From positions 38,328,005-38,392,004 of the forward strand of contig NC_084590.1 of assembly GCF_033807715.1 (NCBI RefSeq): DNA of 64,000 bases. Reading direction: 5' to 3'. A program made the position numbers and the translations under genes. Of this stretch, positions 10,560-23,430 are shown in pieces (positions within the stretch are counted from its first letter, which is position 1; the number at the start of each line of letters is the position of its first letter). Below the pieces are notes generated by a model. It saw only the letters and a program-made list of their open reading frames with translations. It was not told the origin of the DNA and searched no databases. The stretch is from Cololabis saira. Its lineage: Eukaryota; Chordata; Actinopteri; Beloniformes; Belonidae.

Positions 10560-11800
10560 TGTTGTCCTATTATTCCTGCAAACACGTCTTAAGGTGTGCA
10601 GCGCCACAATTGTCCTTTAAACTTTCTCCACACATTCTGTGTTGGGAGTGCAGGCAGTCCAGCCCACTTACATCCAGTCAAGTCCAGTCCCTGCGCCCTT
10701 CTTCAGCCGTACCTTTGCAATGTCTGCGGAATGTGATTTGATGTTTGTCTTGTTTTAAAAAATACATGGACAAGATTTGTTGAAGGCAGAATTCAATGTT
10801 CTAAAATTCCCAATACCTTTAGTCATTAATACTGCCACGATAGAAGTGCAAATAAGCTTTGCCAGAGTTACTGATACAACTCCATACCATTGCAGACCCT
10901 GGCTTTTGGACTCGTAGCTGATACAGTCCACATGGTCCTTTTTGGTATCACACGGTACCCTTTCTTGCAAGGAAAGATCTCAGATATCGTTTCATCTGAC
11001 CACGATACACACTTCTGCTTCGTGATGATCCGTCCCAGATTTCTCCAACCCCAGACATTGCGGCCACGTCTGGTGAAGTTTAACATAAATGTTATTATTA
11101 TTTGCTTCACTATAAAGATTTTCAATTGGCATTTTTAAAAACTGGACCATTTTTCTCACACTTTTTGCCAATACTGTCGATAAGTTCTTATGTCTCTGAA
11201 TGACAAGTCTTGATGGCGTGCCATCTGAGAGTCTGGAGGTCGTGGTTGTCCACTTAGGGGTTACACTCTTGTTCGTTACCCACTGAAATTCCTCCTGATT
11301 CCTCTAATTGCTCCTTGACATTCAGCGTTGTGGAATGAACAACATTAAAAAACTCCTCCAGTCTTTGCTTGAAGAACATTGGTCTGAAACTGTTTAACTA
11401 TCTTCTCATGCACTCATGAACAAACTGAACATGTTCTCTTCAAAGGTGTAGGCTTTCATGGATATCACCTTTTATGAAATGATTATAGTCATCTGTTGAC
11501 ACACCTGTTTTAAACACCATCATTGATTTTTAAACTTTACCCATTTTGAGCCCCAAATGTCCCACTATCAAACATTTTCAGGAATGTTCTGTAGGCGTTG
11601 AGAGCAAAAATGGATAGTAACAGACGAACTTGAGTTGTCTTCAGTGAAATAAAAACCAGTGTAAATGAAACTACATTCCTTTGGTTTTACAGTGTGTTCA
11701 GAGGAGTTAGGCTAAGCTTCTGAACTTCTGGTCATGTGTATGAGCCAATATTTATGCAAAACTTTGTGTTGAGGTAAATGTACTTTACAGAAATGCAAAT
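10560..11800. mobile_element. decayed DNA transposon relic (~1.2 kb fish repeat)
   Basis: Ordered blocks match a repeat family widespread in fish: TTTCATCTGACCACGATACA, CCCAGACATTGCGGCCACG, GATGGCGTGCCATCTGAGAG, then CTGTTTAACTATCTTCTCAT, in the same order and spacing as in less decayed copies I know. No coding frame or terminal repeats remain; superfamily uncertain. Confidence 0.55.
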
Positions 11801-12967
11801 AAAGTGGCACAATTTGTCCTGCAGCCTGTTCCTATTTTTGCACAGACCTGGTCTGGAGCTGGCACTACGGTAATTCACGACAGGTTTTTGATACACATCT
11901 ATAATTGTTTACAAGCCAAAGTCGAAGATAAACTCAAGGCTCTAACGTCTGAATTCTCCCTAACTTTGTTTTGTTTAAAATAATTAGGGCTGACGTTAAA
12001 GATTTTATCCATACACGACTAGTTTACTTGTAAAAATGGATGTAATGAGAATGTTGCGTATGTTTCATTTAAGTGACCGAGAGATCAGCTTGGGGAGGCT
12101 TTTGTCTTTCACTTCAATAGACTGGTTCACTGCAAACATTAACAAATGAAATGCGATTGGATCAAACATCCAGAAGACACTTCATGAGTCTTGTTTGTGT
12201 TATTAAGTAATTGAATTTGCTAAACAACAAGACACTATAGATTGTGGCCCAATCATAAGGGGGGTGCCATAAATCATTCGTGTACAGTTTCTCTGAAATG
12301 AAAGCTGTAATTAAGATTATGTGCTGTGAGACAGGTTGTAGTGCCGTGCCTTCAAGGTTGATGTCATTCAAAAGGAATATAATTTAAAAAACACATTAAA
12401 GCTTGAGATCTGCCTTTTTACACTGAAATATTATTCAGTGGCTTCTTTGAAGTGTGTTGTCTTTTTTTTTTCTTTGCATGCCTTTTTATCATAAATATGC
12501 ACCAGCGATCGGAAAATCTCAGCGTTTGACTCTCTGACCGGATGAGGTCATGCGTTACGTAACATTTAAAGAAAATGAATTGCCTGATAATCTTTGGAGT
12601 AATGAGCAGCCTCCATCCTGTGGCGTGTGTGTGTGTGCGTGTGCGCGCGCATGCGCGCGCGTGTGTGTGTGTGTGTGTGTGCGAGCGTGTGCGCGCCTGA
12701 TGAGTCCTGACAAATGTGAACCTGCTAATCCCGAGGGAGTTTTGTGTGTAGCGGAATGCCTTCCCAATCATTTTCATAGGTTTAAATGTGGCAATGGTGC
12801 TGTCAAATTATGGACCTACCGGTAATCGAATGTTAGAACTACGACAGAGTTAGTCAGTTAAGGGCGAAGCGAGCAATTGAACACAACTGCTAACACAAAA
12901 TACTTTTTGTCACTTTCAGTATACATCTACTCACCATCCACTAGCAATCGAGTGGTGGCAACCTGCC
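11801..12967. other. intron stretch with one microsatellite
   Basis: AT-rich, no exon seen; contains the mixed TG/CG tract at 12622-12697. Confidence 0.5.
12622..12697. repeat. alternating (TG/CG)n purine-pyrimidine tract
   Basis: About 75 bp of near-perfect purine-pyrimidine alternation, including a GCGCGCATGCGCGCGC core between TG runs. This is favourable Z-DNA sequence and the palindromic core can also form a hairpin. Confidence 0.9.
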
Positions 12968-12975
12968 CCTCGAAC

Positions 12976-14181
12976 TAGGGCTGGGCGATATATCGAGTAT
13001 AGCCGATGTATCTCGGCTTCTACTCTGTGCGATGTACAAAATGACTCTATCGTGCATATTCGAGTATACATTTTCACGCATTTTGCTTTTAGCCGCGGGC
13101 ATTAAATTACAGGCTTTTCTCACTCTCTCGTCTCATCTCACCTTCTCTGAGACATAAAACAAGCGCACCCTGTTAGATACGTCAGTCACGTGCTGTCGTG
13201 TGTGCATTATCATTGGCCCCCGACCAGCTGCTGGTGTCAGCGCTGCTGTCCGGGACCGCCGCTCACTTCCACCCCGCTTTAACTTAACTTTAACTTTCCT
13301 AAACTCGGCCTGTTTGCGCCGTGAGCTCATCCGCGCGGTTGTTACGCGCGACGGACTCTTTTCAAAGCTAACTGGTTCAGTAAAGACGGGAGGGGATGTT
13401 TTCTCCTCGCACGACTCGCACGGTTCTCTGGAGAGCTGCTCAGCGCGACACGCGCAGCCGAGCCTTTAGGCTGATTTATGGTCCCGCGTTACACCAACGC
13501 AGAGCCTACGGCGTAAGTGCGCATCGCTGCGTACCCTACGCCGTACCCTGCGGAACCATAATTCAGGCTTTTCTCTTCCAGAGCTGAGAAACGTCACCTA
13601 GTGTTGCTTAAATGTGGCCACATGAAATCAATCACTATCATCGAAACAAAGTCAAACAAGACTACTGTATATGATGATATTTCTAAAAGTAAGTGAAAGT
13701 GATGCAAAGTAAAGGAGGTCAGGATGAAACATTGCAGTCCCTACACCTACAATAGTCTGAATATAAAGCTGCTCAGAGCAGCTCATCCAGGTAAAACCAG
13801 GTAAAACTTGGTAAAACCTGGACCAGAAGATGTTCTTAGCAGATGTTCTTCAGACGGGGAGTCAGAGAGATGCAACGTGCACTTTCTGTTTTGAAATGAC
13901 ACTTATGTTTGTGCCACTCACTGCTTAGTAACTGTTTAATAAATACAGTTTTGGTAAATTTGACTTATTCCCCCTTTTTGCATGAAAGTTTAAAATGAGC
14001 ATATAATAATGCAGTATGAACAAGAATGTTTTAATGTAGATATAGAATCATCATACTGGTGTGATTGTAGCATCAAAGTGTTAATTCAAGGCTAAGGTAA
14101 AATATCGAGATATATATCGTGTATCGTGACATGGCGTAAAAATATTGAGATATTAATAAAAGGCCATATCGCCCAGCCCTA
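12976..14181. mobile_element. non-autonomous hAT element, 1206 bp
   Basis: Begins TAGGGCTGGGCGATAT and ends with the inverted ATATCGCCCAGCCCTA, bordered by perfect 8-bp duplications CCTCGAAC (12968-12975, 14182-14189). Ends are rich in ATATCGA steps. No transposase frame. It carries an internal copy of a short palindromic MITE at 13467-13571. Same family as 50442-51059. Confidence 0.92.
13467..13571 (+). mobile_element. short palindromic MITE, copy 1 (nested in hAT)
   Basis: Starts AGGCTGATTTATGG, contains GCGTTACACCAACGCAGAGC and a CCTACGGCGTA/TACGCCGTA fold, ends CCATAATTCAGGC. The ends are inverted and it sits inside the hAT element. Related copies lie at 31605 and 45031. Possibly PIF/Harbinger-type, not proven. 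Confidence 0.75.
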
Positions 14182-14404
14182 CCTCGAACCCTGAAAAACA
14201 TTGCTATCGCCAATCACAGACAGGGCAAGGGTTTGTGCATTTCCTCCTGGAGCACTGGAGAGAGGGTTTTCCATGTTTTATTGACATTTTGTTCCAGATA
14301 TAAGCGGGTGTCTTGTCATCCAGAAATCCCATAACCTACTTTCAGAAAACTTCCCAATTTTTCCCACATTGGGAATTTTTTTATGTAGTTCTACATTAAC
14401 ATGG

Positions 14405-14725
14405 GGGCTTAGTGGTTAGCACTGTTACTTCACATCAAAAGGCACGGCAGGAGTCTTTCTGTGTGGAGTTTGCATGTTCTCCTCGTGCTTGCGTGGATTC
14501 TCTCCGGTTACTCCGGCTTCCTCCCACAGTCCAAAAACATGCGTAGTAGATTAATTGATGATTCTAGATTGCCGGTAGCTGTGAGTGTGAGTATGTCTGG
14601 TTGTCTGTATACGAGGCCCTGGCGACCTGTCCAGGGTGAACCCCTGCATCTCGCCTGTAATCAGCTGGCATAGGCTCCAGCACACCCCTGTGACCATGCA
14701 AAGGATGAAACGATGGATAGATAGT
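14405..14725 (+). mobile_element. LINE L2-like 3' end with tRNA-like head (SINE/LINE)
   Basis: TAGTGGTTAGCACTGTTAC resembles a tRNA A-box head; it is followed by the fish-wide GTGGAGTTTGCATGTTCTCC, GGTTACTCCGGCTTCCTCCC, CCTGGCGACCTGTCCAGGGT and CAGCTGGCATAGGCTCCAGC, then a short GATGGATAGATAG tail. Order and tail match the L2/Maui-type 3' region shared by many fish LINEs and SINEs. Confidence 0.8.
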
Positions 14726-15748
14726 TCTCCATTAATGTGAGGATGGAAGGTTTGAAGAAGGAGGAAGGTGGAAAGAGGATCTTTATTCTGTCTTTTGTTT
14801 TGATTGAAACAATAAAAACAAAACAGGATGTTTATTATATAATGAAGAGTTTTCAGAATGTTAATTAGGCTTCAAATTATTTATTGAAATATGTTTTGAT
14901 CCCTAATGTTGCTCTTTGATATACTGTATCATCTCTTTATTAAGTCCCTGCTGGATTGTAGTTTTGTGCCAAATGGGTTTTCTTTGATGTCGTTTTATCA
15001 TCCAGAGATTGTAACAGTAAAAAGATGCCTTCTGTTTATAAACCGGATATTTAAACTTGGTTGTCAAATCCAATGTAGTTAGAAATAAAAAAGATGAAGG
15101 TAAAATAAAACAGAGAACTCTCCTCCAAGTACTTAATCGGCAAAACCTCATGGTAAGAGAAAAAATAAACAATCACGGACGAGTGGAAGAGTGTCAGGTT
15201 GTTCTCATTTAACGGTTGGCCTCCACTCTGCTGCTCTTGAGTCATTGAAACACACTGATCAATATTGGATCAATATGTTTTGGTACAGTTTTACAAATGT
15301 CCCAAAGAAAGTTTGTCTTTTTCCACCTTTTTTTATCTTCCTAAAATTGCCTAATGGGCCTTTCACTGCAAAAACAGACCCTCTAGAAATAAGTGTAGTA
15401 TTACTAAATCTAGTAGTCCAGCCACTGGGGAAAAAGTGAGACAAATTCTCTTGAAAAAAAGCCCATTTTACTTTCTTATATGAGTTTTTGTAGCGTTGAT
15501 ATTCCTGCATCTCAGTGCAGTATGTATAGTATCACATTGGACAGCATTGTCAGTTCGGACTTACAATATTACTGAGATTGCTGTCTGCTTCTGTTATTGT
15601 TAACATCATATCAGCTATTCATTGTTGATGTCGATGCTCTCTCTGTAGATGTGTACGTTCAGACCTCTGTGTCAAGTAATGAAAAATTACCATTTAACCA
15701 CATGGAGCACCGAAGAATCACATTAATAGTGTAGTTGGTAAACTTCCT
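14726..15748. other. intron stretch, nothing assigned
   Basis: AT-rich, no exon, RNA gene or repeat recognised. Confidence 0.5.
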
Positions 15749-15752
15749 TTAA

Positions 15753-16092
15753 AGGAGCTTGAGGCTCCTTTTAAGAAATGAGACTCTCTAGCGCCACCCT
15801 TCACCACGACGGCCGTTGGGGGTACTGCAGCCAACAGTGAAGCCGGCACGGGAGAACAGGGAGAACGTGCATGCAGCGTCATGTGACGTCACATCCGCAG
15901 CCCCGCGCGGGAAATTCGGGACCGAATTGCAGCACATTTTGCAGCACACAGCCTGTTCAAGGCAAAGGAGAGATACACTAGAGGGCTCATTCTTTTGGGT
16001 TTGGAACGCTTCATCTGACATTATTACTAGAAAACTTAAAATGTATACGGATTTTTTTCATAAATCTTGCCACAATCCGGCCTCAAGCTCCT
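15753..16092 (+). mobile_element. 340-bp TTAA MITE, copy 1
   Basis: Ends AGGAGCTTGAGGC and GCCTCAAGCTCCT are perfect inverted repeats, each bordered by TTAA (15749-15752, 16093-16096), the piggyBac-type signature. Contains the palindrome ATGTGACGTCACAT (full CRE at 15884-15891). Open frames on both strands are incidental. Four related copies lie in this window. Confidence 0.9.
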
Positions 16093-16096
16093 TTAA

Positions 16097-19000
16097 TATA
16101 AGTAGTCTATAATGTACATGCTTGTATGATGAGAGTTAACCTCACCCTTCACCAGGAATAGCGAGATTCATTATATGAAATATTTACTTCCATTTATTTT
16201 AATGGAACTACATACCTTAGAGTATGCTAAAATGTTTCCCTTTTCAGTGAAGTTTATTCTGTACCGCTCCATCAACTTTCTGCCAACAGCACTTTCATCT
16301 TATCTATTTAATAATCTTTTAAGGATTTGAGGGAAAATTGAAATTGGGATTACTGTATGTGCACATTTGCTTATTTAAAAGTAATTTCTCTGATCCTTCA
16401 GTTGACTCAGGGTCCATGCAAATAAAGTGCCTTCTCGTCATCTCTCAAGGACAAAGTGAAGGGCTGCTGTTTTCTTCCACGTTGGCAAGTTTTTCTCCCC
16501 CTTTTTTTTGCCTTTTCAACATCCAGGCGCAGTTGTGTTCTTATGTCTATAAGTATTGTGCAATATATATTTTTGAAACCCTCCAATTTCCATGAGAGAG
16601 CATACTTGTGTTTGTTATGGGAGAGTTTTACTCGTTCTCATTAGTCCTGCAGCGTATTAAGCTCACTGCAAATCGAATTTTATTTGTATATTGCTTAAAG
16701 TAATATACAAATAGAGTTTTTTCTTGTGTGCAGCTATAGAAAACATCAACTGTATGAAAATGCTGCAGGCTGCATCTCCAACTCTAGTATCTATCTATTC
16801 ATTCTCTGAAAACAAAATCATCTGTCTTCCTCAAAATTGTATGACTTTAGGTATCATCAAAAAGAAAAAGGATTATAAAAAAAAGAAAAACAAAGACTGG
16901 AGTGTGTCCATATGTCTTTTTTGTTTTTCTGTGAATCAGGATGTAAGAATGTGTCCCTGCTCCCATTCCCGCCCACCGACCAATAGAGCCAGCCCATCCT
17001 GTGTCCTCCAACTCTGCCCTGCTATATGCAGGGGATAGTTGAAATTGTGGGGTAATTCAGCCATAAATGTCTGAAGCAGAGAGCAATTCTGAAGAAGTGG
17101 AGACATTTTACTAAAGGTTACATGGAAATGAAAGTATCTACCACTTTCAGTTTCAACTTTCAACAGAAACAGAGTTTGAGACAATTATCAGCAGGTAAAA
17201 CGAGACTAAAGTTGGGTAACTAGCTCAGGGATGGTTGTTAGATGATCTGTAATAGGAGAAAAGCAAAGTAAATAAATAAATGAATAATAATAAGGACTTC
17301 TGACATGCACGCATCAAACTAATGGATTGTTTACATCAGAAAATTGAGCCAGATGAGGGTAGCAGGCAGGTGGGTCAAGTCCCCTGCTGGCCGGTGTCAC
17401 TGCGGCTCACTCACTTAAGCAGCGCTGGAGTTGAGAATGAGAGTAGGACATATGGAAAAGACAAAGGTCATGCCCACACTTACAGGTTGACAGACTTGCG
17501 TGGACACACTCAGTGTTGCTGAGATAAAGTCTAAAACAGCTTAAGACTTTATAAATTGTGAAGCCGAAAACAGATGCTTTGAGGTCAAATTTGCAAAGCA
17601 GCTTTCTGAAAAACGTAATACTGCAGACCCGTGTCCTGCCTGCTGTTTTTGATGGCATCTCCATATAAGCTAAATCCACCTCTACGAGACACGGATCTCT
17701 GTCAAAGCTCATTTCATGCTATCACAGCTAGAATCAGGACAGGTCAGGCCAAATAGCAGCATCCCTGTTTCTGCTCTCTTCACCAAAATTGTAGCAACGT
17801 CTTCTCATCGCATGTTCTGTCCTCCAGTTTCATTGATACCATATCCCCCTCAGACAGATTAGCTGTAAATCCCCACCCTGCCAGATTTCAGGAATTGATT
17901 CTCCGTGTATTTTATGCGGTACATATAGACTGCATGGCCTCTTATTTCTGAGCTTGGAGATGGTGCTCTGCAGATGCAGCACAGAAATCCTCATCCATAG
18001 CATTGACAACTGACTTTGCTTATGACAGGTCTTGGTATTGATTTAAAAAAAACACAAACATTTTATGCACTTGTTAAACTTAAAACATGTATTTTAAGTA
18101 AATGCTCAAGAAAAAAAAAAAGATTCACTTTGCTGGCGTTGTGTTTTCTTTGTTTTCCTTCGGCCTCACTCAATTTGCTCAATTATTCCACCCAATCATG
18201 GAGTGCTTCTCCAGAGAGATCCTGGGGTACTGCTGCCCGCAGTTGTGTAAAGGTGCACAATGGGAAGTATCTTTGACGTTAGCTGGGGCAATGTTGGAAG
18301 TAAACTGACTTCTGGTTTTGGAAACTCTTTTTCCAAGACTTATTTTGATAAGAATGTGCTGCTGTTCCCCAGTACAGAATCATGACGATAAACGTGTGCA
18401 GAGAAAATGAAATGGACTGAGATAGCTGAAAGGAAGACGGTCATTAAATAGCAAGCGTAACTCTACGGTACTCTGCAGCAGCATTCCCAGCAGGGCAATA
18501 ATAATTGTAATCTGGACAATACCAGTGTTGGCACGCTTTTGCCTACATCTATATTTACAGTAGTCTTTATATTTACCTTTTACATGATTGCACTTCCTTT
18601 CTGGCACATCCACATTGCTGCCAGGATGTGAATGTGAGCATTGCAGCAGCTACTTTATCAAATCTTTACAACACCAATCCAATTTATAGCCCTAAAGTGC
18701 TGCTCATTATGATTATTACATTAATACATCGGTGAAGGGTGTTTCTTCTCTGTTCCTGGAGCTGAGCGCAGGAAACCTCGTCAAGGTTAGTTCATAATTG
18801 CTTATTCTTTTTTATGAAAATATTTCTTTTTAAACTTGCTTAAATTAAGTATCATGACAAAATGCCACTCTTTGCCATCATTTAACCATGGAGGCTTTCA
18901 GCAAACATGTAATCATTACACTCTCTTAAGGTGGATTTTAACTTTTTGAGAAGGATTTGTGCTGCGTTTGGAGAGATAGACACCTGATTTGACCCAGTCC

Positions 19001-20007
19001 TGATGGACTGAACATGTTCTTGCTCATGTGGCTGATGACATGTCATGAACATGGAAGAATAAGCAGAATACACTAAATTGAGAATACAGTAATTTCTGTC
19101 TACCTGTCTCCAAATTTCTAGATTTTAGAGCAAGGTGAGTCTTTTTGTGAATTCGTCCTCTAAGTTTTGTTTCCAGTTTGTGATTATATTTCCGTATATT
19201 TCCACCATGTGCGAGTTGGGCTATACCACCACCTGGTGTTGACACAACAAAGCCTGGTTTATTCACTCCAAACCAGTTCATTTACCCTGATTTATGTTTT
19301 ATGTGAAGCAAAATTTCAAAGGTTTGTATAATTGCTGATCTTGGAGTTAAGGTTTGGGGTATGGTTGAGATTTGGCTTATAATTTAACTCACAGGTATTT
19401 GTGTTGCTTTCATCCAAACACTGAAGGATTTGGGATATTAATCTAACACAGATGGGCTCGTGTGCTGCAGAGATGCTCACTAGTAATTTTTTTGCACATT
19501 CATCTTCTGTCTTTGACTGCAGATCAAAGTCAGGTCTCACATCTCTTACGGTCGTAATAAGTATCCAGTGATCTCCTTCATGCCATCTGTCCGCTTCGAA
19601 CTTTGCAATATCTAGAGAACTCTAAATCTAAAGAACTATTTATAGTGTCATCATCACTTATGACAAATTATTTCCCATCTCACCTCTGAAATCAGTGTAA
19701 TGTTAACCTAATTGGTCCATTACGCAGTCAGCAAAGAATTGGTAACATGCCTGCAGCTGACATTAATAATATCTTGTCTTTCGCTTGGTTAGCATCAGCA
19801 GGCAACAGTTACTTGGAGCTGAACAAGGATAATTGGTAATATAATAAGGTGTAAATTCTGAATGATTCTGTCAAGCAAGTAATCATTCATCTTTTAAAAA
19901 GCTTCAGTGAACATCACTCTAATTAAAGTAATTTCACCTTGTTACAAAAGCAGCTATGTTTTTAATGTTTGTTAACATACTTCAGGTGCTAATTTTAACT
20001 ATTAAGT
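16097..20007. other. intron stretch, mostly unassigned
   Basis: No exon recognised. A perfect 10-bp-arm hairpin lies at about 16681-16711 (TTTGTATATT ... AATATACAAA). Otherwise AT-rich unique-looking sequence. Confidence 0.5.
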
Positions 20008-20015
20008 GACTGACC

Positions 20016-21084
20016 CAGGGCTGTACGTTTACTTTTTTGAATGGTAGCACTGGTGCTAGCAAGTTAAAAATTTTAGTAGCACAAATAAAAATTTACTAGC
20101 ACACCCGGGTGGACAGTTAGTTAACCTGTTTATTGTGAAATCCATGTTATATTCATCAGAACTTCATTTACATGTTGAACAGCAAATAAACCGGTTCAGT
20201 CCATGCTGATCTTAATGAGATCTTGTTCTTAAACTTGAGACACAAACTGTGGCCACTCCTTTATAATTTGGTCGCCTGGCACGTTTAGATGAGGAAAGCC
20301 AATGGACTACAGAATTTGTTGGGTCGAATGTTTCTAATGGACATCCCTCAGTGCTGATGAGATCCTCTGTGGTGGAGACATGAAGACTGCTCCGGACAGA
20401 ATTTTTAATTCTGTTCTGGGTCTAGTGTATTTTGAAGGATCAATTACTCAACATCCCATATTATCCATTTTACATAGTGCAAGAAATGATGCAAATTTTG
20501 AAAATCGACTGTGCGCATGCGCAGAACCAAAAAGTAGCATTTCTCGACAGGTAGCAGAAATTGGCAGAACACCGGCCGTTCAAAGTGTAGCCTGATCCAC
20601 CCCACCCCACCCCACCCCACCCCAGCGCCACGCCTGAGGTTCGCCACGGCGGTCCCGGGGGATGCGGTCCTGGGGGATGCGGTCCTGGGGGATGCGGTCC
20701 CGGGGGAGGATGAGACTTTGATGGGTTTGATTAATGTAAAAACTGAAATAAAGTAGCTTACAATCAAACAAAGTTTTGCTCCCGCTCTATTTTCAAATAC
20801 GCACACTTGTGTGCTGTGTGTGTGTTCTGCGGCGCCTTTAGGTTTGGTCGCGAAAATACGGTATTTATAATATATGAAATGTCAGAATAGGTAATTGTTT
20901 GACGACATCCCGGTGGAGAAAGGCTGATGTAGGTCAAGAGACATTCATATTAATTTTCACACTTTTTTTTAACATGACCCCAGCGCAACTCACTCGCACA
21001 AATGCGAGTGGATACATATTTCTCTTCGCACCAGATGATTTTTATTCGCAAATGCGATGAAAACTGTCGCACTGTACAGACCTG
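20016..21084. mobile_element. hAT-like element, divergent ends
   Basis: Begins CAGGGCTGTACG and ends with inverted CTGTACAGACCTG, with loosely matching subterminal GCAC-rich arms near both ends (GCACTGGTGCTAGCAAG at left). Flanking 8-mers GACTGACC and TGACCTAT share only TGAC, so the duplication is not clear. Contains a G4-prone CCCCA tract and a 15-bp minisatellite. Confidence 0.55.
20597..20709. repeat. (CCCCA)n tract plus 15-bp GGGGGATGCGGTCCT minisatellite
   Basis: Five CCCCA units (G4-capable on the - strand), then about 25 bp further about four copies of a 15-bp unit with core GATGCGGTCC and a G-run on the + strand. Confidence 0.85.
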
Positions 21085-21465
21085 TGACCTATGTGCATGT
21101 GGACCTGTGTAGTTGCTGTAACCAGACTTTATCAGAAAAGGGGCCACAGTCTCACATGAAGTAGCTGTGGTTGCTTTTGATGTTTTTGGTTGCGCTATGA
21201 CATCCCCTGATACCAGATTCCCTTCCCTATATGGTGAGGGAAGAGAAAGGAATGATATCAGGACAAACTGAAGGTCTCGGTCAAAAAAGGAAACATTAAA
21301 GTCAAAAATCCCATATCTGAGCCAAATCCAGAGTCTTTTGAGGATGAGCCCAAGTCAAGTTTCAAGTCACCGGTGTGTTCGACTTATGTGTCACATTAGT
21401 CCAGGCTGCAGAGTCGAGTCTCCATCTCTGGCATGCTGTCCACCAAACAGCTGAGCCTCAGGAGG
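21085..21465. other. intron stretch, possible repeat debris
   Basis: Includes CAAGTCAAGTTTCAAGTC at about 21351, a motif seen in fish hAT debris. Nothing else assignable. Confidence 0.3.
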
Positions 21466-21825
21466 CTGAGATCATGTGACCAGAGCCTACTCATGGTCCT
21501 TTGTACGCTTTAAGACGCGAGGAGATCGCTCCTTCCAGAACGTCACACCGACGCTCTGGAACGATCTCCCGCTGTCTCTACGTTCTCTGGACTCCATCGA
21601 TGCGTTTAAGAACAAACTTAAAACCCTGCTGTTTCTTCAAGGTTTTAAACATTCGTAGTGAGAGGGTTGTTTTATGACCACCATGTTGATTTTATGTACT
21701 TTTATTCCAGGAGCTTTTATCGGTATTTTTTTGTTTTTTATCATATTTCTACTTTTATTGTAGTGTTTTATTTGTTTTATTTTTTTGTGAAGCACCTTGT
21801 GACATTCCGCTGTCTGTGAAAGGTG
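21466..21825 (+). mobile_element. LINE 3' end (RT C-terminus plus tail)
   Basis: The frame ending at 21658 carries SFQNVTPTLWNDLPLSLRSL and then FKNKLKTLLFLQ, the C-terminal pattern of fish L2/Rex-type reverse transcriptase proteins. A 3'UTR follows and ends in the hallmark GTGAAAGGTGCTATATA tail. 5'-truncated, the usual outcome of target-primed insertion. Confidence 0.8.

Positions 21826-21902
<77 letters not shown>
21826..21902. repeat. (TA)n microsatellite at LINE tail
   Basis: About 37 uninterrupted TA units that begin exactly where the LINE tail CTATATA ends. Confidence 0.95.
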
Positions 21903-21903
<1 letters not shown>

Positions 21904-23340
21904 TGTACTAACAGCTAACAGTAAGTAGCCCTGAAAGGTGATGCCATGTTAGTCATAATAGGTTCACATGATCTTTTCTGCTTTAAAATTTGTTTCAATA
22001 TACAAAATAACTTGTCCATGTCCGATTTCAATTGTAGTGCATCTTTCCGCAGCAGAGCAAGGCTATTAGACCCACAACACCACCATTACAAGTGTAGATT
22101 TGGCTTCAGATTTTTCCACAAGTATTTGAGACTGTCACAAATGTCCCGAATGGCACAAAATGCTTCAACAAGTAGATGCATTTGTGGGGAAATAAAGAAG
22201 TGTAGTTGTTTCTATGTGCTTGACCTAGTACTCATTAAGCGCAGGATTTGGTTTCAAGTACACAGTAAATAGAAGCAATTTCAGTGTCCTGAAATGGAAA
22301 GCTGTGCAAACATGTTTGTGTCTTGTAAAAAAAATAAATAAAAAATCCAAAACAGGCATTTGATTTGGTTACCAAATGTACCCGGGAGGGTTTTGATATA
22401 GCTGTTTTACTTAAGGACCCCCTAAGTATTATCTTTATGTGGGAAACACAGCTTCAGCAGCTTCTGAATGATGAAGACCTACACAATATTAGACAAGTTA
22501 TTGATGGGTGTATGCTGCATTTAAATATGCATGAATTCCACCTCCTGAAATGGCACAGGATATAATTTCCTTTCTCAAAGCCACCAATAGACCAACAGAA
22601 TCTTCATCCGCTCTATTTGAATGGAGCACTTATTATAGATGACACACTGTTAGTGTTGCTGAACTTGGGGTCCATACCTATTTACTGCAAGGAAACAGTG
22701 TGGCCGAGCCTCATCTGTATGAAGAATGTGAATACTCATCACTCCCACGTGGAACTGTTGCTGGAAGTCGACCAAATCTCAGTCACAGTTTGAATGCCTC
22801 GTCTCCCCCAGAATAAGTGGCCCTATATAAATGATCATTTCTATGGAGATGAGCTGAATTCCTGATTAGGCAAACACAAATCATATTGCCCGCTGCCGAA
22901 GAGTGACATTGCTCTTGCAGGGGGGTTTCCTGTCGCAGCTCAGATCAAGCACCAGTGAAGATTCAGGAGCACATAGTGAAGGTAATATTTGTGGCCATGT
23001 TAGAGCCACTATGTGATTATGGAGGTGCTTCAAAATGTCCTCCACTCCTCCCTTTGTAGATCCCCAAACAACCTGGGTCTGGTTCTACTCGAGTTCTTCT
23101 TCCTCTCAATGGTACATATACAATTTTTGTAAGTAAGGGGTCAATAAAGAGGCCACTTTTGTTAAAGAGGGGACAAATATTTGTCTCACGTAACAGCAGA
23201 TTATCCTATTTTTGTGTAACTTATGTATGTGTGTGCATTTACTTATTTTTGCCGTGTGTTGACAAATTAGTTTCAAACACCGAGCTCAAGAGTTTTGTTT
23301 TGTTATCAACAACAAAATACTAGCTTCCATGCAAATGAGC
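21903..23340. other. intron stretch, nothing assigned
   Basis: No exon, RNA gene or clear repeat recognised; short open frames at 21946 and 22365 show no domain. Confidence 0.5.
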
Positions 23341-23344
23341 AAAA

Positions 23345-23430
23345 ATCAGATCAATCAATCACACATTATTTGTGTAGTGCTTCTCTTACAAGTTGCGCAA
23401 ATGCAAAGTGCTTAACATAATTATAACTAA
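23345..23430 (-). mobile_element. possible LINE 3' tail fragment
   Basis: On the - strand, a degenerate AAGCACTAC-type sequence followed by a short TGATTGATTGATC tail resembles the terminal sequence of the LINE at 21466. Short, so tentative. Confidence 0.4.

Noticed and set aside
15788..16112. Paired open frames recurring at five places as an apparent gene family
   Set aside because: They are the two strands of the 340-bp MITE; no start or codon-bias support and no known protein.
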